Assembly: GCF_000418325.1 (NCBI RefSeq)
Contig: NC_021658.1
Location: 1,736,001-1,800,000 of the forward strand
Direction of reading: 5' to 3'
Length of the DNA: 64,000 nt
Source of the DNA: Sorangium cellulosum So0157-2
Lineage (GTDB): Bacteria > Myxococcota_A > Polyangia > Polyangiales > Polyangiaceae
The notes beneath the pieces were generated by a model. That model was not told the DNA's origin. It made no database searches and saw only the letters and a program-made list of their open reading frames with translations. A program made the translations under genes and the position numbers. This document shows, one piece after another, positions 1 to 8,424 of this stretch (its first letter is position 1; every line of letters starts with the position of its first letter).

Positions 1-1016
1 AGCTGCTCGGCCTGCTCGACGCTCATCCCGGAGATCGGAAGATCCTGGATCCGGATCACCACGTCGCCGTCCGCGAGCGGCGGGAGCGCGCCGCGATCGA
101 TGCGCACCCCGATCGCGGTGCGCGTCATCTCCTGCCAGAGCCGGGCCGGCGGGTGCGCCTCGAGATCGAGATCGTAGATGGAGACCTCCTCCTCGAGCGG
201 CGCCCAGGCGCCGTGGGCGTCCAGCTGGGGCACGTAGGCGCGCACCGCCGCCGCGATCACCGTGCGCGCCCAGCCCTCGTCGCTCATCGAGGGCGCCGCG
301 CGCTCGCGCACGGCGTCGGCGTAGCGGGCGAGCGGCTCCCCGAAGTGCGCGCGCAGCGCGCCGACCTCCCGGCCGAGCTCGCGCGCGAGATCCCGGGCGC
401 TCCGCGTCACCTCGCCGTCCTCGAACGGCGCCGCGGAGATCTGCGCCCACGCCTCGGCGGCCGTCGCGGGCGGGCGGGCCAGCCCGCGGCGGTAGCCCTC
501 GTCGAAGACCCCGTCGAGCTCGTGCGACCACCGGGACAGCTCCTGGCCCACGCGCAGCGCCGCCGAGCACGGCCCGCTGCCCACGGGCGCCTGCAGATCG
601 GCGAGGAGCGCGGCGGCCTCCCGCCGCAGCGACGCCCCCACGGGCGCGTCCGGCGCGACCGACCACAGCCCGTGCGGATCGAGCCAGTCGGAGGTCGCCT
701 CGGCAAACTTTGCGGGATCGATGCGGAGCGGCGGGGCGGCCAGCGTGGTGCGGGCCTGGGCGACGATGGCGCGCGCCTGCTCGCAGCCGAGCGAGGTCGG
801 CGCCCCGGTGGGCACGGCGATGCCGCGGTCGAGGGCGTTCGGGTCGCAGCCGGCGCCGTCGATCTCCTCGTCGTCCGGCGCGAGGGCGTGGAGCAGGGGC
901 CGCGAGAGCCCGCGCCGCGCCTTCGCCGCGGGCGTCTCGGCCTCGCGCGAGAGCAAGGCGAGCGTCGCCAGGCAGGCGGCGATGCACGCGACGGAGCTCG
1001 CGACGCGTGTCCTCAC
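1..1016 (-). CDS. S41-family C-terminal processing peptidase (Tsp/CtpA-like), N-terminal part, truncated by window edge
   Basis: The reading frame is open from a GTG at 1016-1014 to the left edge (about 338 codons), so only the N-terminal part is visible. GGAG lies 4 nt upstream of the GTG. A hydrophobic segment at residues 6-22 predicts export or membrane anchoring. The motif DPHGLW (113-118) resembles the 'LDPH' signature of the tail-specific protease N-terminal domain. The last 40 visible residues (TAIGVRIDRG, then LADGDVVIRI) read like the start of a PDZ domain. The Ser/Lys catalytic core of S41 would lie beyond position 1. Such enzymes cleave non-polar C-termini of periplasmic proteins. 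The gene is divergent from the sigma-factor gene, and a 39-bp satellite begins about 30 bp upstream of its start. Family assignment is moderate because the catalytic domain is not visible. Confidence 0.7.
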   Translation of the reverse strand, partial: MRTRVASSVACIAACLATLALLSREAETPAAKARRGLSRPLLHALAPDDEEIDGAGCDPNALDRGIAVPTGAPTSLGCEQARAIVAQARTTLAAPPLRIDPAKFAEATSDWLDPHGLWSVAPDAPVGASLRREAAALLADLQAPVGSGPCSAALRVGQELSRWSHELDGVFDEGYRRGLARPPATAAEAWAQISAAPFEDGEVTRSARDLARELGREVGALRAHFGEPLARYADAVRERAAPSMSDEGWARTVIAAAVRAYVPQLDAHGAWAPLEEEVSIYDLDLEAHPPARLWQEMTRTAIGVRIDRGALPPLADGDVVIRIQDLPISGMSVEQAEQ

Positions 1017-1046
1017 TGCTCTCCGGATATCACGACGCGGGCCGCG

Positions 1047-1437
1047 GGGGCAGGGGCGACCGCGGTCATCGGCGCGCGCGACGCGGGGGCGAGGGCGACC
1101 GCGGTCGTCGGCGCGCGCGACGCGGGGGCGGGGGCGACCGCGGTCGTCGGCGCGCGCGACGCGGGGGCGGGGGCGACCGCGGTCGTCGGCGCGCGCGACG
1201 CGGGGGCGGGGGCGACCGCGGTCGTCGGCGCGCGCGACGCGGGGGCGGGGGCGACCGCGGTCGTCGGCGCGCGCGACGCGGGGGCGGGGGCGACCGCGGT
1301 CGTCGGCGCGCGCGACGCGGGGGCGGGGGCGACCGCGGTCGTCGGCGCGCGCGACGCGGGGGCGGGGGCGACCGCGGTCGTCGGCGCGCGCGACGCGGGG
1401 GCGGGGGCGACCGCGGTCATCGGCGCGCGCGACGCGC
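1047..1437. repeat. 39-bp tandem satellite, ten units
   Basis: Ten head-to-tail 39-bp units lie between the divergent protease and sigma-factor genes. Inner units are essentially identical and the edge units carry point changes. Each unit contains the palindrome CGACCGCGGTCG or a one-base-shortened form, so palindromes recur every 39 bp (1057 to 1408). The period is a multiple of three, so frames stay open through it and give Ala/Pro- or Gly/Ala/Val-rich pseudo-proteins. I do not regard these as genes. The 330 bp from 1438 to the sigma-factor start hold no gene; an A-rich patch near 1635-1665 could contain its promoter, but I see no convincing hexamer pair. Confidence 0.9.
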
Positions 1438-1767
1438 GGACGGCCCTGCGGGCGCTGCCCACGCCCTCCGCGCGAGCGACCCGGTCCGCGCCCGAAACCT
1501 GGACGCAACATCCCGTTCTCATTCGCCGCTCGCGCGCCGTGGATCTGCGCTCAGCGCCGCGCATCCGTGCTCCTCCGCTTTCCCGCAAAGCTTTCGCGTC
1601 CCTCCGGGGATCCGAACACGTTGCGCATTCCAGCGCAAAAAAAGGCGATTTCGTAAGGTTTATCCCGGCATCGCGCCTGCATCTGGCCTGGCGCCGCCCA
1701 CCGGGTTCGTACGGGTCTCTCGACCCACGTCCTCCTTGATCGGCGCGCGGCGGAGAGCAAAGAGACC

Positions 1768-2595
1768 ATGAGCACCACCTGGGATCGTGCGGCATTCTCG
1801 GCTTATCGTACAGAGCTCGCGAACTACGCCACCCTGAGCCCGGAGGCCGAGCGGGAGCTCGCGCTCCGCTGGCGCGCTGGTGACCGGGACGCGGGGCGGC
1901 GCCTCATCGAGGCGTGCCTGCCGTTCGTCATGACGATCGCGCTCGAGTACCGCCGGTGGGGGCTCCCGATGGAGGACATCGTCCAGGAGGGGAACATCGG
2001 CCTCCTGAAGGCGGCGGAGCGCTTCGATCCGGACCGCGGCTGCCGCCTGGCGACCTACGCGGCCTACTGGATCCGGGCGGAGATCCGCGAGCATGTGGCG
2101 CGGGGGTACCGGATCGTGCGCCTCGGCTCGTCGAAGAGCGAGCGCCGCGCGCTGCGCATCTACCGCAAGACGCACGAGAAGGACCCGGCGGTGCTGGCGG
2201 AGCTGAGCGGCCTGTCGGAGGAGCGGGCGGCCGAGCTCTTGCCGCTGCTCATGGCGCGCGACGTCAGCCTGGAGCGCTCTCCGAGCGACGACGGCGTGGC
2301 CCCGATGGAGCGGCTCGCGTCGAGCTCGCACACGCCCGAGGAGGAGGCCTGCGCCGCCGACGAGCGCGAGCAGCTCTCGCGCGCGCTGCAGAAGGTCGTG
2401 AGCGAGCTGTCGCCCCGCGAGCGCCGCATCATGAACCAGCGCTGGCTGACCGACAGCCCCGTGACGCTCGAGCAGCTCGGCGCCGACTTCGGCGTCAGCA
2501 AGGAGCGCGTGCGGCAGATCGAGGAGCGCGCGAAGAAGCGGATGCGCGCGCGCATCGAGGAGATCACCCGCGAGCCGATGGCCAAGAGCGCGTGA
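1768..2595 (+). CDS. RNA polymerase sigma-32 (RpoH/SigB-D) family factor
   Basis: A 275-residue sigma factor of the heat-shock group, near the usual 280-300. Region 2 spans about residues 45-115, with LPMEDIVQEGNIGLLKAAER for core binding and AYWIRAEIREHV for -10 recognition. Region 4 spans about 212-265, with a helix-turn-helix ending in FGVSKERVRQIEERA, the standard -35-binding motif. Region 3 in between is shorter and divergent, as in group 3 factors. AGAG lies close upstream of the ATG. Myxobacteria carry several paralogues (SigB, SigC and SigD in Myxococcus act in development), so which regulon this one serves cannot be read here. It is convergent with the MBL-fold gene and followed at once by a large hairpin. 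No anti-sigma gene is adjacent. Confidence 0.92.
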   Translation: MSTTWDRAAFSAYRTELANYATLSPEAERELALRWRAGDRDAGRRLIEACLPFVMTIALEYRRWGLPMEDIVQEGNIGLLKAAERFDPDRGCRLATYAAYWIRAEIREHVARGYRIVRLGSSKSERRALRIYRKTHEKDPAVLAELSGLSEERAAELLPLLMARDVSLERSPSDDGVAPMERLASSSHTPEEEACAADEREQLSRALQKVVSELSPRERRIMNQRWLTDSPVTLEQLGADFGVSKERVRQIEERAKKRMRARIEEITREPMAKSA

Positions 2596-2596
2596 C

Positions 2597-2721
2597 GAGC
2601 GGCGGTCGCCCGCTTCGGATACGGGCCCACCTCGACGTTTTCGGTGCTCGGCGTACTTGAGTACGCCTCCGCGCCGAAAACGCCGATCTGGGCCCGTCTC
2701 CTGTGCGGGCGACCGCCGCTC
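2597..2721. terminator. 125-bp long hairpin between convergent genes
   Basis: An almost symmetric inverted repeat starts 1 bp after the sigma-factor stop. The outer arms (2597-2613 and 2705-2721) are perfect 17-bp complements. Inner blocks also pair: GGGCCCA with TGGGCCC, GTTTTCGG with CCGAAAAC, and GGCGTACT with AGTACGCC around a 2-nt tip near 2658. Internal loops separate the blocks. Position suggests a bidirectional terminator for the convergent genes, but it lacks a U-tract and is far longer than typical terminators. It could instead be a REP/MITE-like element. Confidence 0.75.
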
Positions 2722-2793
2722 GGCTCCGTGTGGGGCGGAGCTCGGACGCGACTGAGCGTGGGGGCGTCGTCCCGGAGGTGGGGGCCGAACGCG

Positions 2794-3627
2794 CTAGATC
2801 TCGATGACGGTGCCTTCGCGCGCGGCGATGGTGTTCGGGAAGAGCTCGCGGGCGCGCATTTCCTTCTCGCGCACCATCGCGTCGGTCTGGTTCGGGTCGT
2901 GGTGGTGCAGGACGAGCTGCTTGGCGCCCGCCGCCTTCGCGAGCTCGCAGCCCGCGACGAACGTGGCGTGACCCCAGCCCGTCTTCGGGCCGCCGCCCAC
3001 CTCGCCCGCGTACTCCTCGGGCGTGTACATCGCGTCGAAGATCAGCACGTCGGCGCCCATCGCGAGCTTCTTCAGCTTCGGATCCACGATGGCGTAGTGC
3101 TCGGAGTCGGTGATGTACACGACGACCTTCCCCTCGTGCTCGACGCGGTACGCGTAGACGCCGTTCGGGTGGTTGCCGCGCGCGTTGGTCACGCGCACGT
3201 CGTCGTTCGGGCCGATCGTGACCACCTCGCCCTCGTAGAGATCGCGGAACGTCATCGCCGCGCCCATCTCCGTGAGGTGCACCGGGAAGCTCGGGTAGTC
3301 CATCTGCCCGGCGAGCGTCTCCTCGAGCGTCCGCGAGACGTTGAGGCCGCCGTAGAGATGGATCTTGTTCCCGCGCACGAACGCGGGCGTGAAGAACGGG
3401 AAGCCCTGGATGTGATCCCAGTGCACGTGACTGAAGAACATCCAGGCTTCGAAGGGCATCTCCTTGACCAGCTCCTGGCCGAGGAGACGGAGCCCCGTCC
3501 CGCCATCGAGGATGACCAGCGTCTCGCCGGCACGAATCTCGTAGCAGCTCGTGTTGCCGCCGACTTCGACCGTGCCTGCACCGGGCGTGGGGATGCTTCC
3601 GCGAACCCCCCACATCTTGATCCGCAT
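2794..3627 (-). CDS. MBL-fold metallo-hydrolase (TaR3-like)
   Basis: A 277-residue metallo-beta-lactamase-fold hydrolase. The N-terminus MRIKMWGVRGSIPTPG is the hallmark of the TaR3-like MBL subgroup. Metal ligands are visible as HVHWDH (the HxHxDH motif), a later His (ARGNHP), the bridging Asp in YITDSEH, and the C-terminal HHHDPN. This predicts a dinuclear metal site; the substrate is unknown, and relatives include phosphodiesterase-like and response-regulator-fused proteins. I chose the ATG at 3627, with GAGG just upstream and the family N-terminus following immediately. A TTG at 3660 would add 11 atypical residues. No signal peptide, so cytoplasmic. It stands alone, convergent with the sigma factor. 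Confidence 0.88.
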   Translation of the reverse strand: MRIKMWGVRGSIPTPGAGTVEVGGNTSCYEIRAGETLVILDGGTGLRLLGQELVKEMPFEAWMFFSHVHWDHIQGFPFFTPAFVRGNKIHLYGGLNVSRTLEETLAGQMDYPSFPVHLTEMGAAMTFRDLYEGEVVTIGPNDDVRVTNARGNHPNGVYAYRVEHEGKVVVYITDSEHYAIVDPKLKKLAMGADVLIFDAMYTPEEYAGEVGGGPKTGWGHATFVAGCELAKAAGAKQLVLHHHDPNQTDAMVREKEMRARELFPNTIAAREGTVIEI

Positions 3628-3660
3628 CCTGCCTCGCTCGCTGAACCCCGCCCGTTTCAA

Positions 3661-4059
3661 GGTAGAGCTATTAGATTCCGAGCGCGGGCAGCGTCAAGCC
3701 GGCAGGTGCACCGGGAGCAAGGAAGGTCGCAGACGTGGAGACCTGGCCGGGGGAGCAGGGGCACGGCGCCAATGTAGTTGCGGGGTAGGCGGCAGCCCAG
3801 CGACAGGCCGCAAAAGCGCCAGGAAGCCGGCCACGTCTCGGCTGGAGCCCGCGGCGCGGGGGCTCGCCGGCGGGGCGGGGGAGGCGGCGGCGGCGGCGGG
3901 GGAGGCCGCGGCGGCGCGGGCGGCGGCGGGGGAGGCCGCGGCGGCGGGGGAGGCCGCGGCGGGGCGGGAGGCCGCGGCGGCGCCCTGGCGACCGGGGGCA
4001 GGGCCCGCCCCGCGCAGCAGATGCGCGACGGCCACGGCCGATGGGCTATGGTCGGGCGC
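3661..4059. other. Non-coding low-complexity G/C tract
   Basis: About 400 bp between divergent genes with no supportable CDS. Positions about 3860-3990 are a degenerate run of GGCGGC/GGGGAGGCC blocks that would encode only Gly/Arg or Ala/Pro runs. The promoters of the MBL gene and the YdcF-like gene must lie here. An AT-richer patch at about 3655-3680 upstream of the MBL gene is the likeliest site for its promoter. Confidence 0.6.
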
Positions 4060-4605
4060 ATGCCGCTCCACGCGGACGCCATCGTCGTCCTCGGCTGCAG
4101 GATGCTCCCGTCCGGGCGCCCGGCGGCCCCCGGCGCGCGCCGCGCGGCGCGCGCGGCGCAGGCCTACCGCGACGGGGTCGCGCCGTGGGTGATCGCCAGC
4201 GGCGGGCGGCGCTGGGGCGCGCAGATCGAGGCGCGCGTGCTCTCCGCCGAGCTGCTGCGCGCCGGCGTCCCTGCCCGCGCCATCCTGCAGGACCTCTGGT
4301 CGCTGACCACGCACGAGAACGCGATCTTCAGCGCCGCCCTCCTGCGCCGCATGGGCGCGCGGCGGGCGGCGATCGTCACCTGCCCCTGGCACATGGCGAG
4401 GGCTCTCCAGAACTTCCGCGAGGTCGGGATCGACGCCTGCGCGCTGCCGTCGCCGCACGTGCGCGCTCCGATGGTTGCGCGCGCGTGGCTGCGCGGTCAC
4501 GAGGTGGTCTCGATGTGGCTCGACGCGCGCGCGATGCGCCGCCGGCAGATCCTCTGCGAGAGCGCCGACTGGCTGCTCGACGGCGCGCGCCGGGGTGAGA
4601 TGTGA
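4060..4605 (+). CDS. YdcF-family (DUF218) protein, cytoplasmic form
   Basis: A 181-residue protein of the YdcF/ElyC/SanA family. It opens with HADAIVVLGCR, has the conserved GGR turn (VIASGGRRWG), then STLTTHEN-type WSLTTHENAIF and the late strand AAIVTCPWHMARAL, matching the 'T.EN' and 'VTs..H..Ra' signatures of DUF218. No membrane segment is visible, unlike many relatives. The function of the fold is poorly known; relatives affect envelope integrity or bind SAM. I chose the ATG at 4060 because the family N-terminus begins there; the ATG at 4048 is in frame. It overlaps the next gene by 4 nt, so the two are probably co-translated. Confidence 0.75.
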   Translation: MPLHADAIVVLGCRMLPSGRPAAPGARRAARAAQAYRDGVAPWVIASGGRRWGAQIEARVLSAELLRAGVPARAILQDLWSLTTHENAIFSAALLRRMGARRAAIVTCPWHMARALQNFREVGIDACALPSPHVRAPMVARAWLRGHEVVSMWLDARAMRRRQILCESADWLLDGARRGEM

Positions 4606-7013
4606 TCATGCCGAGAAGGCGACCCTCCCCGCTCCTCGCTCTGCTCCTGCCGCTCGCCGCCTGCACCGGGCAGCCTGCGCCCGGCCCCGCGCCGGACGCG
4701 GGGAGCTCCGCGGCGGCGCCGGCCCCGAGCGCCGGCGCGAAGGCGCGGCTCGACGCCCTCCTCGCCGCGGAGCAGCGCCGCGCCGCCCTGGAGGTGAGCG
4801 CCGCCGATCAGCAGAGCCGCGACGTCGACGTGCGGCGCGCCGCCGCGCGGGCGCTCGCGCGCATCGGCGGCGACGCGGCGCGGCCCGGGCTCGCGCGCGC
4901 GCTCGCCGACGAGGACGACGAGGTCGTCGCGTGGGCCGCCTACGGCCTCGGGTTCTCGTGCAAGGGCCACGAGGCGGAGACGGTCTCCGCGCTCGTCGCG
5001 CGCGCGCTCGCCCGCGACGCCCGCCCGGCTCGGGCGGCTGCGCCGGGCGGCGCTGCGTCCGCGAATGGCGCGCCGTCCGCGAGCGCCGCCGCGTCCGCGA
5101 GCGGCGCCGCATCCGCGAGCGCCGCCGCGTCCGCGAGCGCCGGCGCTCCCGCGGGAGCGCCGCGGCTCGACGCGGGCGGCGCGCTCGCCCGGGCCATCGG
5201 GCGGTGCGGCGCCGAGGCGTCGGAGCCGACGCTCGTCGCGTGGCTCGAGGGGCCGCGCGAGCGCGCGATCCAGGCGGCGTACGCGCTCGGGGATCTCGCC
5301 GCGATCAAGCTCAAGCTGCGCGAGGAGACGCTCGTCGCGCTGCTCAACCTCGCCGCGGGCAGCGCGGCCAGCCCGCCGGTCCCGGAGGCGCTCTACCCGA
5401 TCGGGCGGCTCGAGCACGTCCCGCTCACGGTCATCCCCCGCATCCGCGACGTCGCCGCCGCGCGGCTCGCGGAGGCGGGCGACGCGCGGCTCTTCGCGGT
5501 GCGCGCGCTCGGCCGGGCAGGGGAGGCGGCCGCCCCCGAGCTCGCGCGCGTGCTCGGCACGAAGGGCGTGTTCGCCCCGAGCGAGCGCGCCGAGGCCGCG
5601 CGCGCGCTCAAGCGGCTCGGCGCGCCCGGCCAGCGCGCCCTCGCCGACGCGCTCCCCGCGCTCGTCCCGAGCGCGGATCCGATCGCGCTCACCGGCCTCG
5701 TGGGCGAGGACCTCGGCGTGCTGCTCACCGCGCTCGACGCGCTCGGCTCCGCGGGCGCCGCGCGCAAGCCGCTCCGCGAGCTCGCCGCCCTGCCGCCGCC
5801 GCCCAGCGCGCCCGCGGCGATCCTCCGCCGCCTCGCGTGGCTCCGCTGCGGCGCGGCCAAGCTCCTCGCCGGCGCGAACTACCGCGATCCGCTGCTCCTC
5901 GGCTGCGACGTCACGGCGCCTCCCGATCCGGAGAGCAAGCCGGACGCCGCCGCGCCGGTGCGCGGCTCGATCGGCGCCCGGGCGGTCGTCGAGGTGATCG
6001 GCCGCGAGGCGATCGCGGGCGCGCGGCTCGCCGCGTACCGCGCCTACGCCGGGTCGGGCGATCTGCGCGCGCGGGAGGCCGCGATCGATCTCATCGCCTC
6101 GCACGAGGAGATCGACGGCGCGCCCGACCTGCTCGCGAAGGCGCTCGCCGCGGAGGAGCCGGGCCTCGTCGCCGCCGCGGCGGAGGTCATCGCGCGGCAG
6201 CCCCAGCGCGCGTCGGAGGCGCCGGCGCAGGGGAAGCGGAAGCGCAAGCGGCGGCTCGACGACAAGGGCGCGCCCGCCTCGGTCATGTCGCCCGCGATCG
6301 AAAGCGCGCTGCTCTCGCTCCTCGACCGCCCTGGCGTGCGCGACGATCCGGAGCTGATCGGCGCGGTCATCGACGCGGCGGGGGCGCTCTCGCTCAAGCA
6401 GGCCGAGGCGCGGCTCGAGGAGCTCTGCCGCTCGAGCTACCCCACGACGCGGGCGCGCGCGGGGACGGCGCTCGGCGTGCTCCGCGGCCGCAAGATCGCG
6501 TGCGACGCCGGGCTGCCGGGCGACGCCGGGCGGCCGGCCGCCGCGCCGCCGGCCGGCGAGCTGCCGGCCGAGGCCTCCGCGCTCGCGCGCGCGCCGGCGG
6601 CGCTGACCTTCGACACGGACGCCGGCGAGCTCACGATGACGCTCGACCCCGCGCTCGCGCCGGTCGCGGTGACCCGCTTCGTGGATCTCGCGCGCTCCGG
6701 TTATTACGACGGCAAGATCGTCCACCGCGTGGTGCCGGGCTTCGTCACCCAGTTCGGCGCGCCGTTCGGCGACGGCGCCGGAGGTCCGCCCGGCAGGCCG
6801 GCGCTCCGCTGCGAGACGTCGCCGGTCCCGTTCGAGCCGCTGCGCGTCGGCGTGGCCCTCGCCGGCCGCGACACCGGATCGAGCCAGCTCTTCGTCATGC
6901 ACGCGCGCGCGCCGCACCTCGACGGCCAGTACGCGGCGGTCGGCGTCGCCGCCGGGCCGTGGGCTGCGCTCGTGGACGGGGACGTCATCCGGAGCGTGAA
7001 GGTGCGCGACTGA
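4602..7013 (+). CDS. Lipoprotein with HEAT-like repeats and C-terminal cyclophilin-type peptidyl-prolyl isomerase domain
   Basis: About 803 residues. The signal peptide ends at a lipobox LAAC near residue 22, so it is an envelope lipoprotein. An Ala/Ser-rich linker follows at about 150-185. Residues about 60-600 contain alpha-solenoid HEAT/PBS-like units (VRRAAARALARIGGDAARPG and later copies). The last 150 residues are a cyclophilin fold: LTFDTDAGELTMTLDP, TRFVDLARSGYYDG, HRVVPGFVTQFGAP and GSSQLFVMHARAPHLDG. Cyclophilins isomerise X-Pro bonds; the active-site Arg of HRVVPGF is present but the typical QGGD is changed to QFGA. Start is GTG 4602 or ATG 4608; the latter is better spaced from GGTGAG. 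A lysine/arginine-rich patch lies near residue 545. Substrate proteins are unknown. Confidence 0.85.
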   Translation: MIMPRRRPSPLLALLLPLAACTGQPAPGPAPDAGSSAAAPAPSAGAKARLDALLAAEQRRAALEVSAADQQSRDVDVRRAAARALARIGGDAARPGLARALADEDDEVVAWAAYGLGFSCKGHEAETVSALVARALARDARPARAAAPGGAASANGAPSASAAASASGAASASAAASASAGAPAGAPRLDAGGALARAIGRCGAEASEPTLVAWLEGPRERAIQAAYALGDLAAIKLKLREETLVALLNLAAGSAASPPVPEALYPIGRLEHVPLTVIPRIRDVAAARLAEAGDARLFAVRALGRAGEAAAPELARVLGTKGVFAPSERAEAARALKRLGAPGQRALADALPALVPSADPIALTGLVGEDLGVLLTALDALGSAGAARKPLRELAALPPPPSAPAAILRRLAWLRCGAAKLLAGANYRDPLLLGCDVTAPPDPESKPDAAAPVRGSIGARAVVEVIGREAIAGARLAAYRAYAGSGDLRAREAAIDLIASHEEIDGAPDLLAKALAAEEPGLVAAAAEVIARQPQRASEAPAQGKRKRKRRLDDKGAPASVMSPAIESALLSLLDRPGVRDDPELIGAVIDAAGALSLKQAEARLEELCRSSYPTTRARAGTALGVLRGRKIACDAGLPGDAGRPAAAPPAGELPAEASALARAPAALTFDTDAGELTMTLDPALAPVAVTRFVDLARSGYYDGKIVHRVVPGFVTQFGAPFGDGAGGPPGRPALRCETSPVPFEPLRVGVALAGRDTGSSQLFVMHARAPHLDGQYAAVGVAAGPWAALVDGDVIRSVKVRD

Positions 7014-7070
7014 TCGCGCGTCATCGCTCGTGCGCCGCTCGCGACGCGCGGCGCGCGTCATCGCTCGTGC

Positions 7071-7181
7071 GCGACGACGCGACGACGCGACGACGCGACG
7101 ACGCGACGACGCGACCGCGACGCGACGACGCGACGACGCGACGACGCGACGACGCGACGACGCGACGACGCGACGACGCGG
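7071..7181. repeat. 8-bp microsatellite (GACGACGC)n
   Basis: About 13 copies of the octamer GACGACGC with one interruption near 7112-7120. Because eight is not a multiple of three, all frames run through it as Arg/Asp/Thr-rich nonsense, so it is not coding. Just before it a roughly 20-bp sequence is directly repeated (about 7015-7036 and 7051-7072). It lies in the 262-bp gap upstream of the glycosyltransferase. Confidence 0.85.
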
Positions 7182-7238
7182 CGTGTGACGCGCGAGCAAC
7201 GCAAACCGCTGTGGCTCGGCGGCGTTCCTCCATGTCGA

Positions 7239-7270
7239 TTGACAAGCGCCCCCGACCGGCGCTTTACAGT
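7239..7270 (+). promoter_or_regulatory. Candidate sigma-70-type promoter of the GT2 gene
   Basis: A perfect TTGACA at 7239-7244 is followed, 18 bp later, by TTTACA (7263-7268) or, 20 bp later, by TACAGT (7265-7270). The GTG start of the glycosyltransferase is at 7276, only about 5-8 bp beyond the -10, and no Shine-Dalgarno precedes it. If this promoter is used, the mRNA would be leaderless. Confidence 0.4.
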
Positions 7271-7275
7271 GTAGC

Positions 7276-8400
7276 GTGGTCATCGCCTCCTTCCTGGCCG
7301 TCGCGGTGCTCGTGTACACGTACTTCGGGTACCCGATCGTTATCGGCATCCTGGCGCGCCTCTGGCCCGCGCAGCGGAAGGAGGACCCGAGCTACGTCCC
7401 CACGGTGACGGCGTGCATCCCCGTCTACAACGCGGCGTCGTATCTGCCGGCGAAGGTCGAGAGCCTCTTCGCGCTCGACTATCCGAGGGACAAGCTGGAG
7501 GTCCTGCTCTACTCGGACGGGTCGACCGACGACACGGTGCGCGTGGCCCAGCAGCTCTCGGAGCGCGACCCCCGGGTGAAGGTGATCGTCAGCGAGGCGC
7601 GGCGCGGCAAGCCGCTCGGCGTGAACACGATGCTCGGGGTCGCGACGGGCGAGGTGCTGCTCATGACGGACGTCCGCCAGCCGCTCGTGCCCGGGGCGCT
7701 GCGCGCCCTCGTGCGGCTCCTGGCCGATCCCGGCGCGGGCTGCGTCTCCGGCAACCTGGTGCTGAAGGGCTCGGCGGGCTCGGGGGCGTACTGGCGTTAC
7801 GAGAACTGGATCCGCCTCCAGGAGGGGCGGTTCAGGAGCATGGTCGGGGTGACCGGCCCCATCTACGCCATCCGCCGCGCCGACATGAGCCAGCTCCCGG
7901 AGGGCGTCATCCTCGACGACATGTGGGTGCCGATGCGGCTCCGGCTCGAGGGCCGCTCGATCCTCTTCGCAGAGGACGCGATCGCGTACGACGACGCCTT
8001 CGGCGACGAGCGGGAGTTCGGCCGCAAGGTGCGCACGCTGGCGGGCAACTACCAGCTCTTCTCGCTGCTCCCGGCGCTGCTCGTCCCGTTCCGGAACCCG
8101 TCCTGGTTCGAGATCTTCTCTCACAAGCTGCTTCGCCTCGTGTGCCCCTGGGCGCTCGTCGCGCTGCTGCTCACGTCGACGGCCGCCTGGGTCGGCGCCG
8201 AGGCGAGCGGCGACGCGTCGTGGACGCTCTACGCGGCGCGCGCGCTGTTCGGCGGCCAGGCGGCGTTCTACCTGCTCGCGGCGCTCGGGGGCGCCGCGGG
8301 CAAGCTCGGCGCGCTCGCGCGCACGTTCGTGGTCCTCAACGCTGCGGCCGTGGTCGGCCTGTGGCGCTTCGTCCGCGGCTCGCAGAAGGTCACCTGGTAG
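7276..8400 (+). CDS. Membrane family 2 glycosyltransferase (processive-type)
   Basis: A 374-residue GT2 enzyme. An N-terminal membrane helix (3-28) precedes the GT-A domain. Visible nucleotide-sugar motifs are CIPVYNAASYL (47-57), LLYSDGSTDDT with Asp81, TDV at 131-133 in the DxD position, and the acceptor-site acid pair LDD (213-215). A RKVRTLAGNYQ segment near 250-260 stands where processive synthases have QxxRW. Two or three further helices follow (288-360). The architecture resembles PgaC/hyaluronan synthase-like enzymes that extend a polysaccharide at the inner membrane. The start is GTG without a visible ribosome-binding site. It lies 11 kb from the exopolysaccharide locus, so participation in it is only inferred. 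Confidence 0.88.
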   Translation: MVIASFLAVAVLVYTYFGYPIVIGILARLWPAQRKEDPSYVPTVTACIPVYNAASYLPAKVESLFALDYPRDKLEVLLYSDGSTDDTVRVAQQLSERDPRVKVIVSEARRGKPLGVNTMLGVATGEVLLMTDVRQPLVPGALRALVRLLADPGAGCVSGNLVLKGSAGSGAYWRYENWIRLQEGRFRSMVGVTGPIYAIRRADMSQLPEGVILDDMWVPMRLRLEGRSILFAEDAIAYDDAFGDEREFGRKVRTLAGNYQLFSLLPALLVPFRNPSWFEIFSHKLLRLVCPWALVALLLTSTAAWVGAEASGDASWTLYAARALFGGQAAFYLLAALGGAAGKLGALARTFVVLNAAAVVGLWRFVRGSQKVTW

Positions 8401-8424
8401 CGCGGGGCGCGGGGGCGCGGCCGT

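Noticed and set aside
1013..1795. Long minus-strand frame carrying Ala/Pro/Thr-rich 13-residue repeats
   Set aside because: It starts inside the sigma-factor gene on the opposite strand, has no ribosome-binding site, and exists because the 39-bp satellite unit is a multiple of three.
4475..7408. Long Arg/Ala-rich frames on both strands over the HEAT-cyclophilin gene
   Set aside because: Out-of-frame shadows of a GC-rich gene; no domain or ribosome-binding site.
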